Of a DNA stretch of 64,000 nt, positions 1 to 7,824 are shown piece by piece. The position numbers and the translations under genes were made by a program. The stretch comes from Oscillospiraceae bacterium (GTDB taxonomy: Bacteria; Bacillota; Clostridia; Oscillospirales; Ruminococcaceae). Where the stretch lies: positions 124,001 to 188,000 of the forward strand of contig JAJQGB010000004.1 in assembly GCA_021200775.1 (NCBI GenBank). Reading direction: 5' to 3'. Under the pieces are notes generated by a model. The model was given only the letters and a program-made list of their open reading frames with translations. It did not search any database and was not told where the DNA came from. Numbering within the stretch: position 1 is the first letter of the stretch; the number at the start of each line of letters is the position of its first letter.

Positions 1-1
1 C

Positions 2-997
2 GAGGGATACAAGAAGAAGGGCTATAAGGTCTGGACAGTCGGCGATGATATCGCATGGCTCAAGCCCGGCGAGGACGGAAGACTCTACGCTATCAACCCT
101 GAAAACGGCTTCTTCGGCGTAGCTCCCGGCACCAATGAAAAGTCTAACTACAACGCTCTTGCTTCCACAAGAAAGAACACCATCTTCACCAATGTTGCAA
201 TCAACAATGACGACAACACTGTTTGGTGGGAGAAGCTCACCAAGGAGCCGCCGGTTAATGCAACCGAGTGGAAGGGCGAGAAGGTCAATGGCGTTGAATA
301 CACTGCCGCTGGCAACAAGCTTGCTCACCCGAATTCAAGATTCACTGCTCCCGCAGAGAACTGCCCTTGCATTTCTCCCGAGTTCAATAATCCTCAGGGC
401 GTTCCAATCAGTGCAATGATCTTCGGCGGAAGACGTGCAAAGACCGCTCCGTTAGTATATCAGTCGTTCAACTGGCAGCATGGTACCTTTGTCGGTTCCA
501 TCATGGCTTCCGAGACAACCGCAGCCGCCGCTGGTGCTGTAGGCGTTGTAAGACGTGACCCGATGGCTATGCTTCCGTTCTGTGGATACAACATGGGTGA
601 TTACTGGGCACACTGGCTTGAAATGGGCAAGATTCTCGGCGACAAGGCTCCTAAGATTTTCCACGTCAACTGGTTCAGAACCGACGACGAAGGCAACTTC
701 ATCTGGCCCGGCTTCGGCGACAATATGAGAGTTCTTGACTGGATTATCAGCCGTTGCGAGGGAACTGTTGACGCTGTTGAAACTCCTATCGGTTACGAGC
801 CTAAGCCTGAGGACATCAACATTGAAGGTCTCGACGGAATCACTGTTGATACTATCGCAGATTTGCTCTCTGTTGATAAGGACCTCTGGCTCGAAGATAC
901 CAAGAGTATCGAGGAGTTCTACTCACGCTTCGGCGACAAGTTGCCGCCTGAGATGGCTTACGAGCTCAATGCTCTGAAGGAAAGACTTTCAAAGTAA
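2..997 (+). CDS. pckG: Phosphoenolpyruvate carboxykinase (GTP), 3' part
   Basis: This is the C-terminal part of GTP-dependent PEP carboxykinase, which interconverts oxaloacetate plus GTP with PEP plus CO2 plus GDP in the cytoplasm. The frame is open from base 2 and the 5' end lies outside the window. About 331 residues are visible, roughly the last half of a ~600-residue enzyme. They include the stretch YAINPENGFFGVAPGTN, a long conserved run with FGGRR and NWQHGTFVGS, and the segment WPGFGDNMRVLDWI, all typical of the GTP family and not of the ATP-dependent (PckA) family. The ATG at 416 is internal and is not the true start. The gene ends just before a terminator hairpin. In a fermenting anaerobe this enzyme often runs towards oxaloacetate and succinate formation (family knowledge); direction cannot be read from sequence. 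Confidence 0.95.
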   Translation, partial: EGYKKKGYKVWTVGDDIAWLKPGEDGRLYAINPENGFFGVAPGTNEKSNYNALASTRKNTIFTNVAINNDDNTVWWEKLTKEPPVNATEWKGEKVNGVEYTAAGNKLAHPNSRFTAPAENCPCISPEFNNPQGVPISAMIFGGRRAKTAPLVYQSFNWQHGTFVGSIMASETTAAAAGAVGVVRRDPMAMLPFCGYNMGDYWAHWLEMGKILGDKAPKIFHVNWFRTDDEGNFIWPGFGDNMRVLDWIISRCEGTVDAVETPIGYEPKPEDINIEGLDGITVDTIADLLSVDKDLWLEDTKSIEEFYSRFGDKLPPEMAYELNALKERLSK

Positions 998-1043
998 GAC
1001 TCATGTTACGTTGTAACATTTTGCAATCTCCTTAATGGATGGC

Positions 1044-1091
1044 TCCCTCCGCCACACTTTTGTGACGGAGGGATTGCTATCTCCATTTTTT
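1044..1091 (+). terminator. Rho-independent terminator after pckG
   Basis: A GC-rich stem (TCCCTCCG paired with CGGAGGGA, extended by CACA/TGTG with one wobble) closes on a short CTTTT loop and is followed at 1085-1091 by a T run. It lies about 45 bases after the pckG stop. Confidence 0.7.
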
Positions 1092-1115
1092 AGCTCGAAG
1101 AGAGTATCGTCATAA

Positions 1116-1172
1116 CCGTTTCAAAATTTAATATCAGGAGCACAAAATCGTGCAATATTACATATGAAACGG
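1116..1172. repeat. Nested inverted repeat in intergenic region
   Basis: CCGTTTCA at 1116-1123 is matched by TGAAACGG at 1165-1172. Inside this arm pair are AATAT/ATATT and then GCAC/GTGC around an AAAATC loop, so the 57 bases can fold into one long interrupted hairpin. No T run follows on either strand, so it is not an ordinary terminator. Its function is unknown. Confidence 0.4.
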
Positions 1173-1206
1173 GCATAAAAAAGCAAATATTCGGCGATTT
1201 TGACAC

Positions 1207-1239
1207 TTTACTTTTTCAGAATTTTCTGTATAATATAAT
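1207..1239 (+). promoter_or_regulatory. Sigma-A-type promoter for leader RNA
   Basis: TTTACT at 1207-1212 and TATAAT at 1229-1234 are 16 bases apart. A second overlapping TATAAT lies at 1234-1239, and a TTGACA lies slightly further upstream at 1200-1205. Transcription would begin near 1243, far upstream of the ttcA start. Confidence 0.45.
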
Positions 1240-1242
1240 AAT

Positions 1243-1391
1243 GTAAGGTGAAGAAAGAGGATATCCGATACCGAAATTCTCTTCCCGGAGCCTGCACTAT
1301 TAATTTTGACAGTTGTCTTCATAATATAATGTTCCAAGTAAATGGTGGAGTAAGAGAGTGACTTTGTCCTCTCTTATTTCACTTTTTCTGA
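1243..1391 (+). ncRNA. Candidate structured RNA or attenuator leader upstream of ttcA
   Basis: The roughly 150-base transcript expected from the promoter at 1207-1239 contains no good ORF but has clear pairing. The 5' segment 1248-1261 (GTGAA...AGAGGA) can pair with 1367-1382 (TCCTCT...TTCAC), closing the whole RNA. The same 3' arm (CTCTCTTA, 1369-1376) can instead pair with TAAGAGAG at 1351-1358, giving a hairpin followed by a T-rich tail at 1383-1391. The two pairings exclude each other, as in a terminator/antiterminator pair, although a free-standing small RNA closed by a terminal stem (as in 6S-like RNAs) fits too. I recognise no known family. The pairing is seen; the function is inferred. 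Confidence 0.3.
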
Positions 1392-1399
1392 TATTTCTC

Positions 1400-1428
1400 T
1401 TTTCAACTCGCAAAAAATATGATATAAT
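1400..1428 (+). promoter_or_regulatory. Promoter immediately upstream of ttcA
   Basis: TTTTCA at 1400-1405 and TATAAT at 1423-1428 have a 17-base spacer, and the ttcA start codon follows about 25 bases later. It lies downstream of the T-rich end of the candidate leader RNA, so ttcA has at least one promoter independent of that RNA. Confidence 0.5.
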
Positions 1429-1453
1429 GCCTTTAAATAGAAAGGAATTTACC

Positions 1454-2185
1454 ATGCAGAAAATTTTAGGATACATGCGAAAAGCTATAACAGAATTCGA
1501 CCTGATTCAGGATGGCGACAGGATAGCTGTGGGAGTCTCCGGCGGAAAGGACAGCCTTGTCCTTCTTACAGGGCTTGTTCGCCTTCGCCAGTTTATTGGA
1601 ATCGATTACGATATCACAGCTCTTACAATCGACCCTCAGTTTGGTGGAGTCGAGACAGATTATTCTCCTGTTGAGAAGCTTTGCGATAATTACAACATCC
1701 CATATGTTGTGGAGAAAACCGATATCGGAAGTATTGTTTTCGACATAAGAAAAGAGTCCAATCCCTGTTCGCTCTGTGCCAATATGCGCAGGGGAGCGCT
1801 CAACAGCAAGGCAAAAGAACTCGGTTGCAACAAAGTAGCACTTGGGCACCATTATAACGACGTCGTCGAAACATTCATGATGAATCTTTTTATAGAAGGC
1901 AGAATCGGTTGCTTCTCGCCGAGGACTTATCTCGACAGAAGCGATATCACTATAATCAGACCACTTGTTTTCGCTCCAGAAAGGGAGATTAAAAACGCCG
2001 CACGCAGAAATAATATTGAAATAGTGAAATCAAAATGTCCTGCCGATGGCGTTACCAAACGACAGGATATGAAAGAGTTTCTGAGGGATCGTGAACACGA
2101 TGACAAAGGCTTCACCGACCGTATTTTCGGAGCATTGAGGCGCTCCGGAGTCGACGGCTGGGGATTCAAGGAGGGTTCAGAATGA
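1454..2185 (+). CDS. ttcA: TtcA-family tRNA thiolation ATPase
   Basis: This 243-residue PP-loop protein resembles TtcA, which uses ATP to activate tRNA cytidine 32 and inserts sulfur to make 2-thiocytidine. The PP-loop SGGKDS is near residue 25. The CSLCANMRRG segment supplies the CxxC cysteines that hold a sulfur or Fe-S centre, and a third conserved cysteine lies in SKCPADG. The ATG at 1454 is preferred to the upstream in-frame start at 1358, because AAAGGA lies just before it and the extra N-terminal residues overlap the promoter. It overlaps the next gene by four bases (ATGA), so the two are probably co-translated. Other PP-loop tRNA thiolases or TilS-like enzymes are the alternative. Confidence 0.85.
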   Translation: MQKILGYMRKAITEFDLIQDGDRIAVGVSGGKDSLVLLTGLVRLRQFIGIDYDITALTIDPQFGGVETDYSPVEKLCDNYNIPYVVEKTDIGSIVFDIRKESNPCSLCANMRRGALNSKAKELGCNKVALGHHYNDVVETFMMNLFIEGRIGCFSPRTYLDRSDITIIRPLVFAPEREIKNAARRNNIEIVKSKCPADGVTKRQDMKEFLRDREHDDKGFTDRIFGALRRSGVDGWGFKEGSE

Positions 2186-2949
2186 GATTGCTTATGATTG
2201 GGGACGTCGTAGCACAGACCGGTTGCGACTTTCTTGCTTCAAAACTGCACGAAATCAAGCGCAGATATAAGATAGACGTAACAGTAATAAATGGCGAAAA
2301 CTCCGCCTCCGGCAACGGAATTACCGTCCATTCCTGCGATTTCCTCACGAGAATTGGCGCCGATGTCATAACAACCGGCAACCATGCTTTCAAGCGCCGT
2401 GAATCGGTCCAGATTTTCGATTCAGTTCCACATCTTCTTCGACCTGCGAACTATTCGGATGAGGTCTGCGGCAAAGGCTACTATATTTTAGATATGGGCA
2501 GATGTCAGATTGCAGTTGTAAACCTGATGGGCGTTATCTATATGGAACCGCTTGCAAACCCGTTCAGAACTGCCGACGAGATTCTTTCAAAGATTGAAAC
2601 CAAAAACATCTTCGTCGATTTCCACGCCGAAGCAACAGCTGAAAAGAAAGCTCTCGGCTACTACCTTGCTGGAAGAGTCACGGGAGTTTTCGGAACCCAC
2701 ACACACGTCCAGACAGCGGATGAGACTATACTTCCCGGCGGAACAGCATACATCACCGACGTAGGAATGACCGGACCTGAAGAATCAGTTTTGGGCGTCA
2801 ACAAAGAGATAGCAATCGAAAAGCAGAGACTCAATTATCCCGTGAGATTCATGGAAGCCGACACTCCTTGCTTCATAAACGCTGTCATGGTCGAGTTTGA
2901 TGAAAAAACAGGCAAGGCTTCTTATATAGAGAGAGTAGTCGAACGCTAA
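2182..2949 (+). CDS. ymdB: YmdB-family metallophosphoesterase
   Basis: This 255-residue protein belongs to the TIGR00282/YmdB family, dimetal phosphoesterases that in Bacillus hydrolyse 2',3'-cyclic nucleotides and influence biofilm and motility decisions. The N-terminus MRLLMIGDVV carries the first metal-binding Asp. NGEN, TTGNHAFKR and the histidine-rich GTHTHVQTAD give the remaining ligands, and the VGMTGP segment is also typical. Its length matches the family. It starts inside the ttcA stop codon, giving a two-gene operon; the pairing with a tRNA thiolase has no obvious functional link. The next genes converge on it, with only one base between the stop codons. Confidence 0.88.
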   Translation: MRLLMIGDVVAQTGCDFLASKLHEIKRRYKIDVTVINGENSASGNGITVHSCDFLTRIGADVITTGNHAFKRRESVQIFDSVPHLLRPANYSDEVCGKGYYILDMGRCQIAVVNLMGVIYMEPLANPFRTADEILSKIETKNIFVDFHAEATAEKKALGYYLAGRVTGVFGTHTHVQTADETILPGGTAYITDVGMTGPEESVLGVNKEIAIEKQRLNYPVRFMEADTPCFINAVMVEFDEKTGKASYIERVVER

Positions 2950-2950
2950 A

Positions 2951-3472
2951 CTACTCACCCAGAAAAAGTCTTACAGCTAACGCCGAAAGCAAAAACGCCA
3001 TAAAATCGCCGACGAGAGCCGATGGCAATGCATGACGTGTCTTTTTAATCTTGACGGCACCAAAGTAAACTGCAACAGTATAAAGAGTAGTCTCGGTTGA
3101 ACCCATAAGTACGCTTGCAACACGCCCGATAAAGCTGTCCGCACCGTATTCTGAAAGAATACTGTCAAGCATTGATAGAGCTCCGCTTCCAGAAACCGGT
3201 CTCATAAGTGCCAGAGGCACACATTCAGACGGTATTCCGATAATCGAAGTAATCGGCTTTATAAGTTCCGTCAATGCCGAAAGTGCACCAGATGCCTTGA
3301 ACATTTCGACCGCAAGCATAAGCGCAACCAAAGAGGGAAGTATGTCGAAGCAAACGGCTATATTTTCTTTTGCGCCTTCTATAAAAGTGTCGAAGACTCC
3401 GACTTTATTGTGAAGGCTGTATAGAATCACTCCTAAGACAAATACCGGAACGACAAGACTTGTAATTCTCAC
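2951..3472 (-). CDS. spmB: Spore maturation protein B
   Basis: SpmB is a 173-residue integral membrane protein of the nucleoside-recognition (Gate) domain superfamily. In Bacillus, SpmA and SpmB are needed for full spore core dehydration. The sequence has four to five hydrophobic segments, with the family-typical RPVSGSGALSML and MGSTETTLYT segments in the middle. It overlaps the end of spmA by four bases, so the pair is translated together from the minus strand. It supports a spore-forming host. Confidence 0.9.
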   Translation of the reverse strand: MRITSLVVPVFVLGVILYSLHNKVGVFDTFIEGAKENIAVCFDILPSLVALMLAVEMFKASGALSALTELIKPITSIIGIPSECVPLALMRPVSGSGALSMLDSILSEYGADSFIGRVASVLMGSTETTLYTVAVYFGAVKIKKTRHALPSALVGDFMAFLLSALAVRLFLGE

Positions 3473-4056
3473 TTCTTCCTCCGTCCGACTCCGTCAAAGA
3501 CATATGCGCATACAACAGCCGCCGTCAGTGACAACACCGAAACCATCATAACGCACGGCAAAATATCCATAGGTGACTTGCTACCATATGTAAGTCGCAA
3601 AGCCGCAACAGTCGACGGTATGAGCTCAATTGAGGAAGTGTTGATAACTGTTAAGAGCACCATATTCCTTGACGCTACTTCCCCGCAGTTTTCCTCTGCT
3701 TTGAGCTCCTTCATAGCCTCAATTCCAAGTGGAGTTGCGGCATTTCCAAGTCCAAACAGGTTAGCCGTTATGTTCATTGCAATCGCCTTGAAAGCCCTAG
3801 AATTTCTGTCAAGACCTCTGAATATCAGACTTATAACCGGACTTATGAGACGTGCAATTCTGTCTGTAAGTCCGCTTTTTTCTGCCAGCTTCATAACTCC
3901 GCCCCAGGTTGCCATAGCTCCTAAAATACTTAACGTCAGCGTGACCGCAGTTTGTCCACTTGTGAGAACTGCGTTTGAGACAGCGTCTGCTCCGCCGTTA
4001 ATAAAGCCATAAATGCAGGAGATTGCGATAATTCCCGCAAGTATAAAATCTATCAT
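3469..4056 (-). CDS. spmA: Spore maturation protein A
   Basis: SpmA is the 195-residue partner of SpmB, a multi-pass membrane protein with the conserved run MAMNITANLFGLGNAATPLG-like (around residues 90-110) and NTSSIELIPSTVAALR. Translation begins at an ATG with AAAGGAG seven bases upstream. The gene is divergent from abrB across about 160 bases. In Bacillus the spmAB pair is expressed in the mother cell during sporulation; a convincing sigma-E promoter could not be identified by eye here. Confidence 0.9.
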   Translation of the reverse strand: MIDFILAGIIAISCIYGFINGGADAVSNAVLTSGQTAVTLTLSILGAMATWGGVMKLAEKSGLTDRIARLISPVISLIFRGLDRNSRAFKAIAMNITANLFGLGNAATPLGIEAMKELKAEENCGEVASRNMVLLTVINTSSIELIPSTVAALRLTYGSKSPMDILPCVMMVSVLSLTAAVVCAYVFDGVGRRKK

Positions 4057-4154
4057 ACAAAATACTCCTTTTGCATTTTTCGAAATCTATTTCATAAGAC
4101 GACAGAAAAATTGTTTATTCAACCCAATTTCAAAAATTTTACCACGATTGGTAC

Positions 4155-4183
4155 TTGCATTATGTCGAATTATGCTGTATAAT
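4155..4183 (+). promoter_or_regulatory. Promoter of abrB
   Basis: TTGCAT at 4155-4160 and TATAAT at 4178-4183 with a 17-base spacer. The start codon follows about 30 bases later after AAGGAGGT, a near-perfect ribosome binding site. Confidence 0.7.
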
Positions 4184-4214
4184 AATTACATAAACGTCAA
4201 GGAGGTACGACACA

Positions 4215-4463
4215 ATGAAATCAACCGGTATTGTAAGAAGAATCGACGAGCTCGGAAGAATTGTCATTCCTATGGAACTCAGAAAGTCTATGGATCTTAA
4301 CATCAAGGATCCCATCGAGATTCTGACCGACGGTGACAACATCATCCTCAGAAAGTACTCCAATTCCTGCGCTCTCTGTGGCGAAGGTGAGGATATCATC
4401 CCGTTCGGCAACAAGCACATTTGCCCTGCTTGCTTGAAAAAGATCAAGGAAATGGACGTCTGA
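4215..4463 (+). CDS. abrB: AbrB/SpoVT-family transition-state regulator
   Basis: This 82-residue DNA-binding protein has the AbrB swapped-hairpin domain at residues 1-45 (GIVRRIDELGRIVIPMELR). It is followed by a short C-terminal ribbon with two CxxC pairs (CALC and CPAC) that could bind a metal. This cysteine-bearing form is common in Clostridia. AbrB-type proteins repress post-exponential genes and SpoVT acts in sporulation; which role applies cannot be told from sequence. It is a single-gene unit with its own promoter and terminator. Confidence 0.88.
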   Translation: MKSTGIVRRIDELGRIVIPMELRKSMDLNIKDPIEILTDGDNIILRKYSNSCALCGEGEDIIPFGNKHICPACLKKIKEMDV

Positions 4464-4488
4464 TTCTACTTATATGTCGTATAAGCTG

Positions 4489-4518
4489 AGCGCGTATTTC
4501 GGTACGCGCTTTATCTTT
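4489..4518 (+). terminator. Terminator after abrB
   Basis: AGCGCGTA at 4489-4496 pairs perfectly with TACGCGCT at 4503-4510 across a short loop, followed by TTATCTTT. It is about 25 bases after the abrB stop. Confidence 0.65.
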
Positions 4519-4591
4519 CCTAAGAAAAATTATGCTTGTTGCTCCAAATATATGTATTAAGTCAGCCGAAGATGAAATTAATGTGTAACTC

Positions 4592-4620
4592 TTGCAATAA
4601 ACCTTGCATTGTGATACAAT
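4592..4620 (+). promoter_or_regulatory. Promoter of lgt-folD
   Basis: TTGCAA at 4592-4597 and TACAAT at 4615-4620, with a 17-base spacer, about 50 bases before the lgt start. Confidence 0.6.
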
Positions 4621-4673
4621 AGCGTAGGTGGATATGGATATAAGCACCAAATTTATACGAAAGGTATCCTCAT

Positions 4674-5948
4674 ATGACCTTAGCAATGACTTCTGACTTT
4701 GTCCGTGAGCTTCTCGACAGCGACGGCAATGTTATCTATTTTCCGAACAGTACTCTGTTCACCAAACTGTTCCCGAACGGACTTTCAATCGACAACGTAA
4801 TGTTCACAATTCCGGGAATCAATCTCGACATCTATTGGTATGGCTTCCTGATTGCACTCGGAATGGTTCTTGCAATGATATACGCATTTTCGAGATGCCG
4901 TAAATTCGGTCTCGATATCGACAGAGTAACCGATACTGTTCTCGCTGGTCTTATCGGCGGAATAATCGGCGCAAGACTCTACTATGTTGTATTCAGCATC
5001 GAAAATTATATGACAGAAGAGGGAACTCTCGACTTTGCAGAGATATTCAACATCCGTGATGGCGGACTTGCCATCTATGGCGGCATAATCGGCGGACTTT
5101 TAATCGGCGGAATAATGGCAAAAATCCGGAAAGTCAAGCTCGCACCCATGTTCGACTTGGCTGGTATGGGATTCCTTATCGGTCAGTGCCTCGGACGCTG
5201 GGGCAACTTCTTCAATCAAGAGGCGTATGGCTACTCTGAATCTGCCGGGTCACTTCCCTGGGGAATGGTCTCAAAGAGCATCCTCAACGGCATCTACTTC
5301 TTCGTATATCCTGACAATACTTCTGTAGTAACGAATCGTGCAGTGGATATGCTCGCACATCCTTGCTTCCTGTATGAATCACTTTGGTGCTTACTTGGCT
5401 TCATAATCCTTCATATCTACTCGAAGCACCGTAAATTCGACGGTCAGCTGTTCCTTATGTATATCGGCTGGTATGGCTTCGGCAGATTCTGGATTGAAGG
5501 TCTTAGAACCGACAGCCTGTATCTCATCAATAACGACATAATCTCACTCAAAGTTTCCCAGCTCCTTGCTGGAACCTGCTTCATCTTCGCAACGATAATG
5601 ATTATATTCATGCTTGTAAGAGGCAAAAAGCAGGGCGGATATGTCCTTTATTGCGATACCGACGAATCAAAGGCTCTGTTGAAGGAAGCCTACAAGAAGT
5701 CGAAAAAGGGTCAGGATGAAAGCCTTGAAGAGGATGAGCATATTGTTGATGAGAATCAGCATATCCTCGCAGACGAGTTCCTGAATGAGGAAGATGAATT
5801 CACCGATATCGAAGAGATGGAGCTTGATGATACGGCAGAAATTTCTTCAAAAGAATCAGAAGAGCAACTGGAGTGTGTTTCAGAGTCTGAAGAAACTTCG
5901 GAGCCTGAACCGGTGCCGGCAGAAGAGGAAACGAAAACAGAAGAATAA
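4674..5948 (+). CDS. lgt: Prolipoprotein diacylglyceryl transferase with acidic tail
   Basis: Lgt transfers diacylglycerol from phosphatidylglycerol to the lipobox cysteine of prelipoproteins in the cytoplasmic membrane. The protein has about seven membrane segments. The Lgt signature GRWGNFFNQEAYG lies around residue 175 and GLAIYGGIIGG around residue 125. At 424 residues it is longer than a typical Lgt (~260-300). The extra ~100 C-terminal residues are almost all charged and mostly Glu/Asp, a low-complexity cytoplasmic tail. The start at 4674 has GAAAGG about ten bases upstream; a second ATG four codons later is possible. It precedes folD by 28 bases and is probably co-transcribed with it. 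Client lipoproteins occur in this window (14964 and 18622). Confidence 0.93.
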   Translation: MTLAMTSDFVRELLDSDGNVIYFPNSTLFTKLFPNGLSIDNVMFTIPGINLDIYWYGFLIALGMVLAMIYAFSRCRKFGLDIDRVTDTVLAGLIGGIIGARLYYVVFSIENYMTEEGTLDFAEIFNIRDGGLAIYGGIIGGLLIGGIMAKIRKVKLAPMFDLAGMGFLIGQCLGRWGNFFNQEAYGYSESAGSLPWGMVSKSILNGIYFFVYPDNTSVVTNRAVDMLAHPCFLYESLWCLLGFIILHIYSKHRKFDGQLFLMYIGWYGFGRFWIEGLRTDSLYLINNDIISLKVSQLLAGTCFIFATIMIIFMLVRGKKQGGYVLYCDTDESKALLKEAYKKSKKGQDESLEEDEHIVDENQHILADEFLNEEDEFTDIEEMELDDTAEISSKESEEQLECVSESEETSEPEPVPAEEETKTEE

Positions 5949-5976
5949 AAGATAGTAATTACAAAGGGGAAATTAT

Positions 5977-6831
5977 ATGGCAGAAATTATAGATGGAAAA
6001 GCCGTTGCGGCGGCTGTCAAGGAAAGAATCCGCAAGGACGCTATTCGCTTTGAAAAGACCTCGAAGATAACCCCGGGTCTTGCGGTAGTCCTCGTCGGAA
6101 ACGACCCTGCATCGAAAATATATGTAAGAAACAAGAAGAAGGCTTGTGAAGAAGTCGGATTCAAGTCGTTTGAGTACGTTCTCCCGGAGGAAACACCCGA
6201 GATTGTTCTGTTGGAGCTTATAGACTCTCTCAACAAAAATCCTGAGATTCACGGTATATTGGTTCAGCTTCCACTTCCGAAGCATATCGATGAGGATGAG
6301 GTCATAGCGGCGATTACTCCCAAAAAGGATGTCGACTGCTTCCATCCGGTAAACGTCGGAAAACTCGTAACCGGTGGCGGAGACATTGCACCCTGTACTC
6401 CGGCTGGAGTAATGGAGCTCATCAAGTCTACCGGTACGGAAGTAGCAGGGAAGAGATGCGTTGTAGTAGGAAGAAGCAATATTGTCGGCAAGCCGATGGC
6501 TATGCTTCTCTTGCAGGCTAACGGCACAGTGACTGTTTGCCACTCAAAGACAGAAAACTTGGGTGACATCTGCCGTGAGGCTGACATCCTGGTAGCCGCA
6601 GTAGGCAAACCAAAACTAATCACCGGCGACATGATTAAGCCCGGTGCTGTTGTAATTGATGTCGGAATGAACCGTGACGCAAACGGAAAACTCTGCGGAG
6701 ACGTTGATTTCAAGGCGGCTTCAAAAGTAGCTGGTTTCATAACTCCTGTTCCGGGCGGAGTCGGACCGATGACAATTGCAATGCTGATGGAGAATACCTA
6801 CAGCGCCGCAAAGCTCTCGGTGGTCAAGTAA
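5977..6831 (+). CDS. folD: Methylenetetrahydrofolate dehydrogenase/cyclohydrolase
   Basis: FolD is a 284-residue bifunctional enzyme that oxidises 5,10-methylene-THF to methenyl-THF with NADP and hydrolyses it to 10-formyl-THF, supplying one-carbon units. The catalytic-domain segment [13 protein letters not shown] (with Tyr and Lys of the active site), the signature [11 protein letters not shown], the nucleotide-binding [13 protein letters not shown] and the C-terminal PGGVGPMT are all present. The start has AAGGGG eight bases upstream. It is the second gene after lgt and is followed by a terminator. Confidence 0.96.
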   Translation: MAEIIDGKAVAAAVKERIRKDAIRFEKTSKITPGLAVVLVGNDPASKIYVRNKKKACEEVGFKSFEYVLPEETPEIVLLELIDSLNKNPEIHGILVQLPLPKHIDEDEVIAAITPKKDVDCFHPVNVGKLVTGGGDIAPCTPAGVMELIKSTGTEVAGKRCVVVGRSNIVGKPMAMLLLQANGTVTVCHSKTENLGDICREADILVAAVGKPKLITGDMIKPGAVVIDVGMNRDANGKLCGDVDFKAASKVAGFITPVPGGVGPMTIAMLMENTYSAAKLSVVK

Positions 6832-6839
6832 TAACTTTA

Positions 6840-6873
6840 AGTCCTGTCTCGTATAATGAGACAGGGCTTTTGA
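6840..6873 (+). terminator. Terminator after folD
   Basis: AGTCCTGTCTC at 6840-6850 pairs perfectly with GAGACAGGGCT at 6858-6868 apart from one wobble, and is followed by TTTTGATTT. Confidence 0.75.
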
Positions 6874-6948
6874 TTTCACAAAAAGCTCCGATTGTCCCAA
6901 AATGCAGTTTTGAGTGCCGAATTTTGAAAAAATCTTGCTTGAAAAAGC

Positions 6949-6977
6949 TTGACAGCCTAAATCTAAAGTGTTATAAT
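6949..6977 (+). promoter_or_regulatory. Promoter of manganese-responsive operon
   Basis: Consensus TTGACA at 6949-6954 and TATAAT at 6972-6977 with a 17-base spacer. Transcription would start near 6984, exactly at the 5' edge of the riboswitch. Confidence 0.8.
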
Positions 6978-6983
6978 CATCGC

Positions 6984-7188
6984 AAGTGAATTTCCCGTGA
7001 GGGAGTAGCAAGCGTGGTTTTCTGCGTAGCAAGTCAACATCCTGACTGTGGTTTGAGTACAAACACCTTTGACTGCAATCTGGCTTGTTTTAAATTGCGA
7101 GACTCATGTATAACTGTAAAGCTGTACAAGTGTCGTATATCTGGTTTATACACCCAAGTTCGGCTCGGCAGTCGTACTTGGGTTTTTA
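6984..7188 (+). promoter_or_regulatory. yybP-ykoY manganese riboswitch
   Basis: The leader carries the class hallmarks GAGGGAGTAGC near its 5' end (about 6998-7010) and GCGAGACTCATG about 90 bases later (about 7098-7109). These form the two L-loops that bind Mn2+ in the yybP-ykoY family. It ends with ACCCAAGT (7152-7159) pairing with ACTTGGGT (7176-7183) followed by five T, a terminator that serves as expression platform. In this family Mn2+ binding favours read-through to exporters. The downstream mntP and P-type ATPase genes are classic members of this regulon. Confidence 0.88.
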
Positions 7189-7219
7189 CTGCTAACTTTA
7201 CAGGAGGTGGATGTATTTT

Positions 7220-7804
7220 ATGGAGTGGAGCTTTTTGTTCTTCTTCAACAGCGCTTTGCTGGGAGTCGGGTTGGCTATGGACGCTTTCTCCGTGTCTATG
7301 GCAAACGGTCTCAATGAGCCGAAAATGGGCAAAGGCAAGATGTGTGAAATTGCTGGTGTTTTTGCCGGATTTCAGGCTCTGATGCCGATGATAGGCTGGG
7401 TGTGTGTACATACAATCGTTCAGTATTTTACCGCATTTGAAAAACTTATCCCGTGGATTGCGCTGATTCTTCTTGGCTTTATCGGCGGAAGAATGATTGC
7501 TGAAGGCACAAAGAAAGGCGAAAGCGAAGAAAACATGGGCTTGGGAATCGTAGCTCTTCTGATTCAAGGTGTTGCGACATCAATCGACGCACTTTCAGTT
7601 GGTTTTACAATTTCCGACTATAACTGGTTGATGGCTTTGGTAGCGGCACTGATAATTGCGGCGGTTACATTTGTAATCTGCATGGTCGGACTTGTTATCG
7701 GAAAGAAATTCGGAACCAAGCTTTCAAACAAGGCTCAGATTCTGGGTGGAGTAATTCTGATTGCAATCGGTCTTGAAATTTTCATTACCGGTCTTATCGG
7801 ATAA
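7220..7804 (+). CDS. mntP: MntP-family manganese efflux pump
   Basis: MntP is a small six-helix membrane protein that exports Mn2+. This copy of about 194 residues has two internally similar halves: GLAMDAFSVSMANG in the first and TSIDALSVGF in the second, each carrying the metal-binding Asp. The ATG at 7220 is preferred to the one at 7211, because AGGAGGTG at 7202-7209 is ten bases from the former and almost touches the latter, and homologues begin just before this first helix. The gene sits directly behind the yybP-ykoY riboswitch, which independently supports the Mn assignment. Confidence 0.93.
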   Translation: MEWSFLFFFNSALLGVGLAMDAFSVSMANGLNEPKMGKGKMCEIAGVFAGFQALMPMIGWVCVHTIVQYFTAFEKLIPWIALILLGFIGGRMIAEGTKKGESEENMGLGIVALLIQGVATSIDALSVGFTISDYNWLMALVAALIIAAVTFVICMVGLVIGKKFGTKLSNKAQILGGVILIAIGLEIFITGLIG

Positions 7805-7824
7805 AGACTTAAAGGAGAATTGTT

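Noticed and set aside
1358-1453. N-terminal extension of TtcA from 1358
   Set aside because: The extension covers the leader terminator and promoter and adds non-conserved hydrophobic residues; ATG 1454 has the ribosome site.
4057-4160. Sigma-E promoter for spmA
   Set aside because: GAATAAA and a weak CTTATGAA-like -10 can be found on the minus strand, but the -10 matches consensus at only about half of its positions.
7014-7567. ORFs on both strands across the riboswitch and mntP
   Set aside because: They run through the yybP-ykoY aptamer and antisense to mntP; the RNA and mntP explain the sequence.
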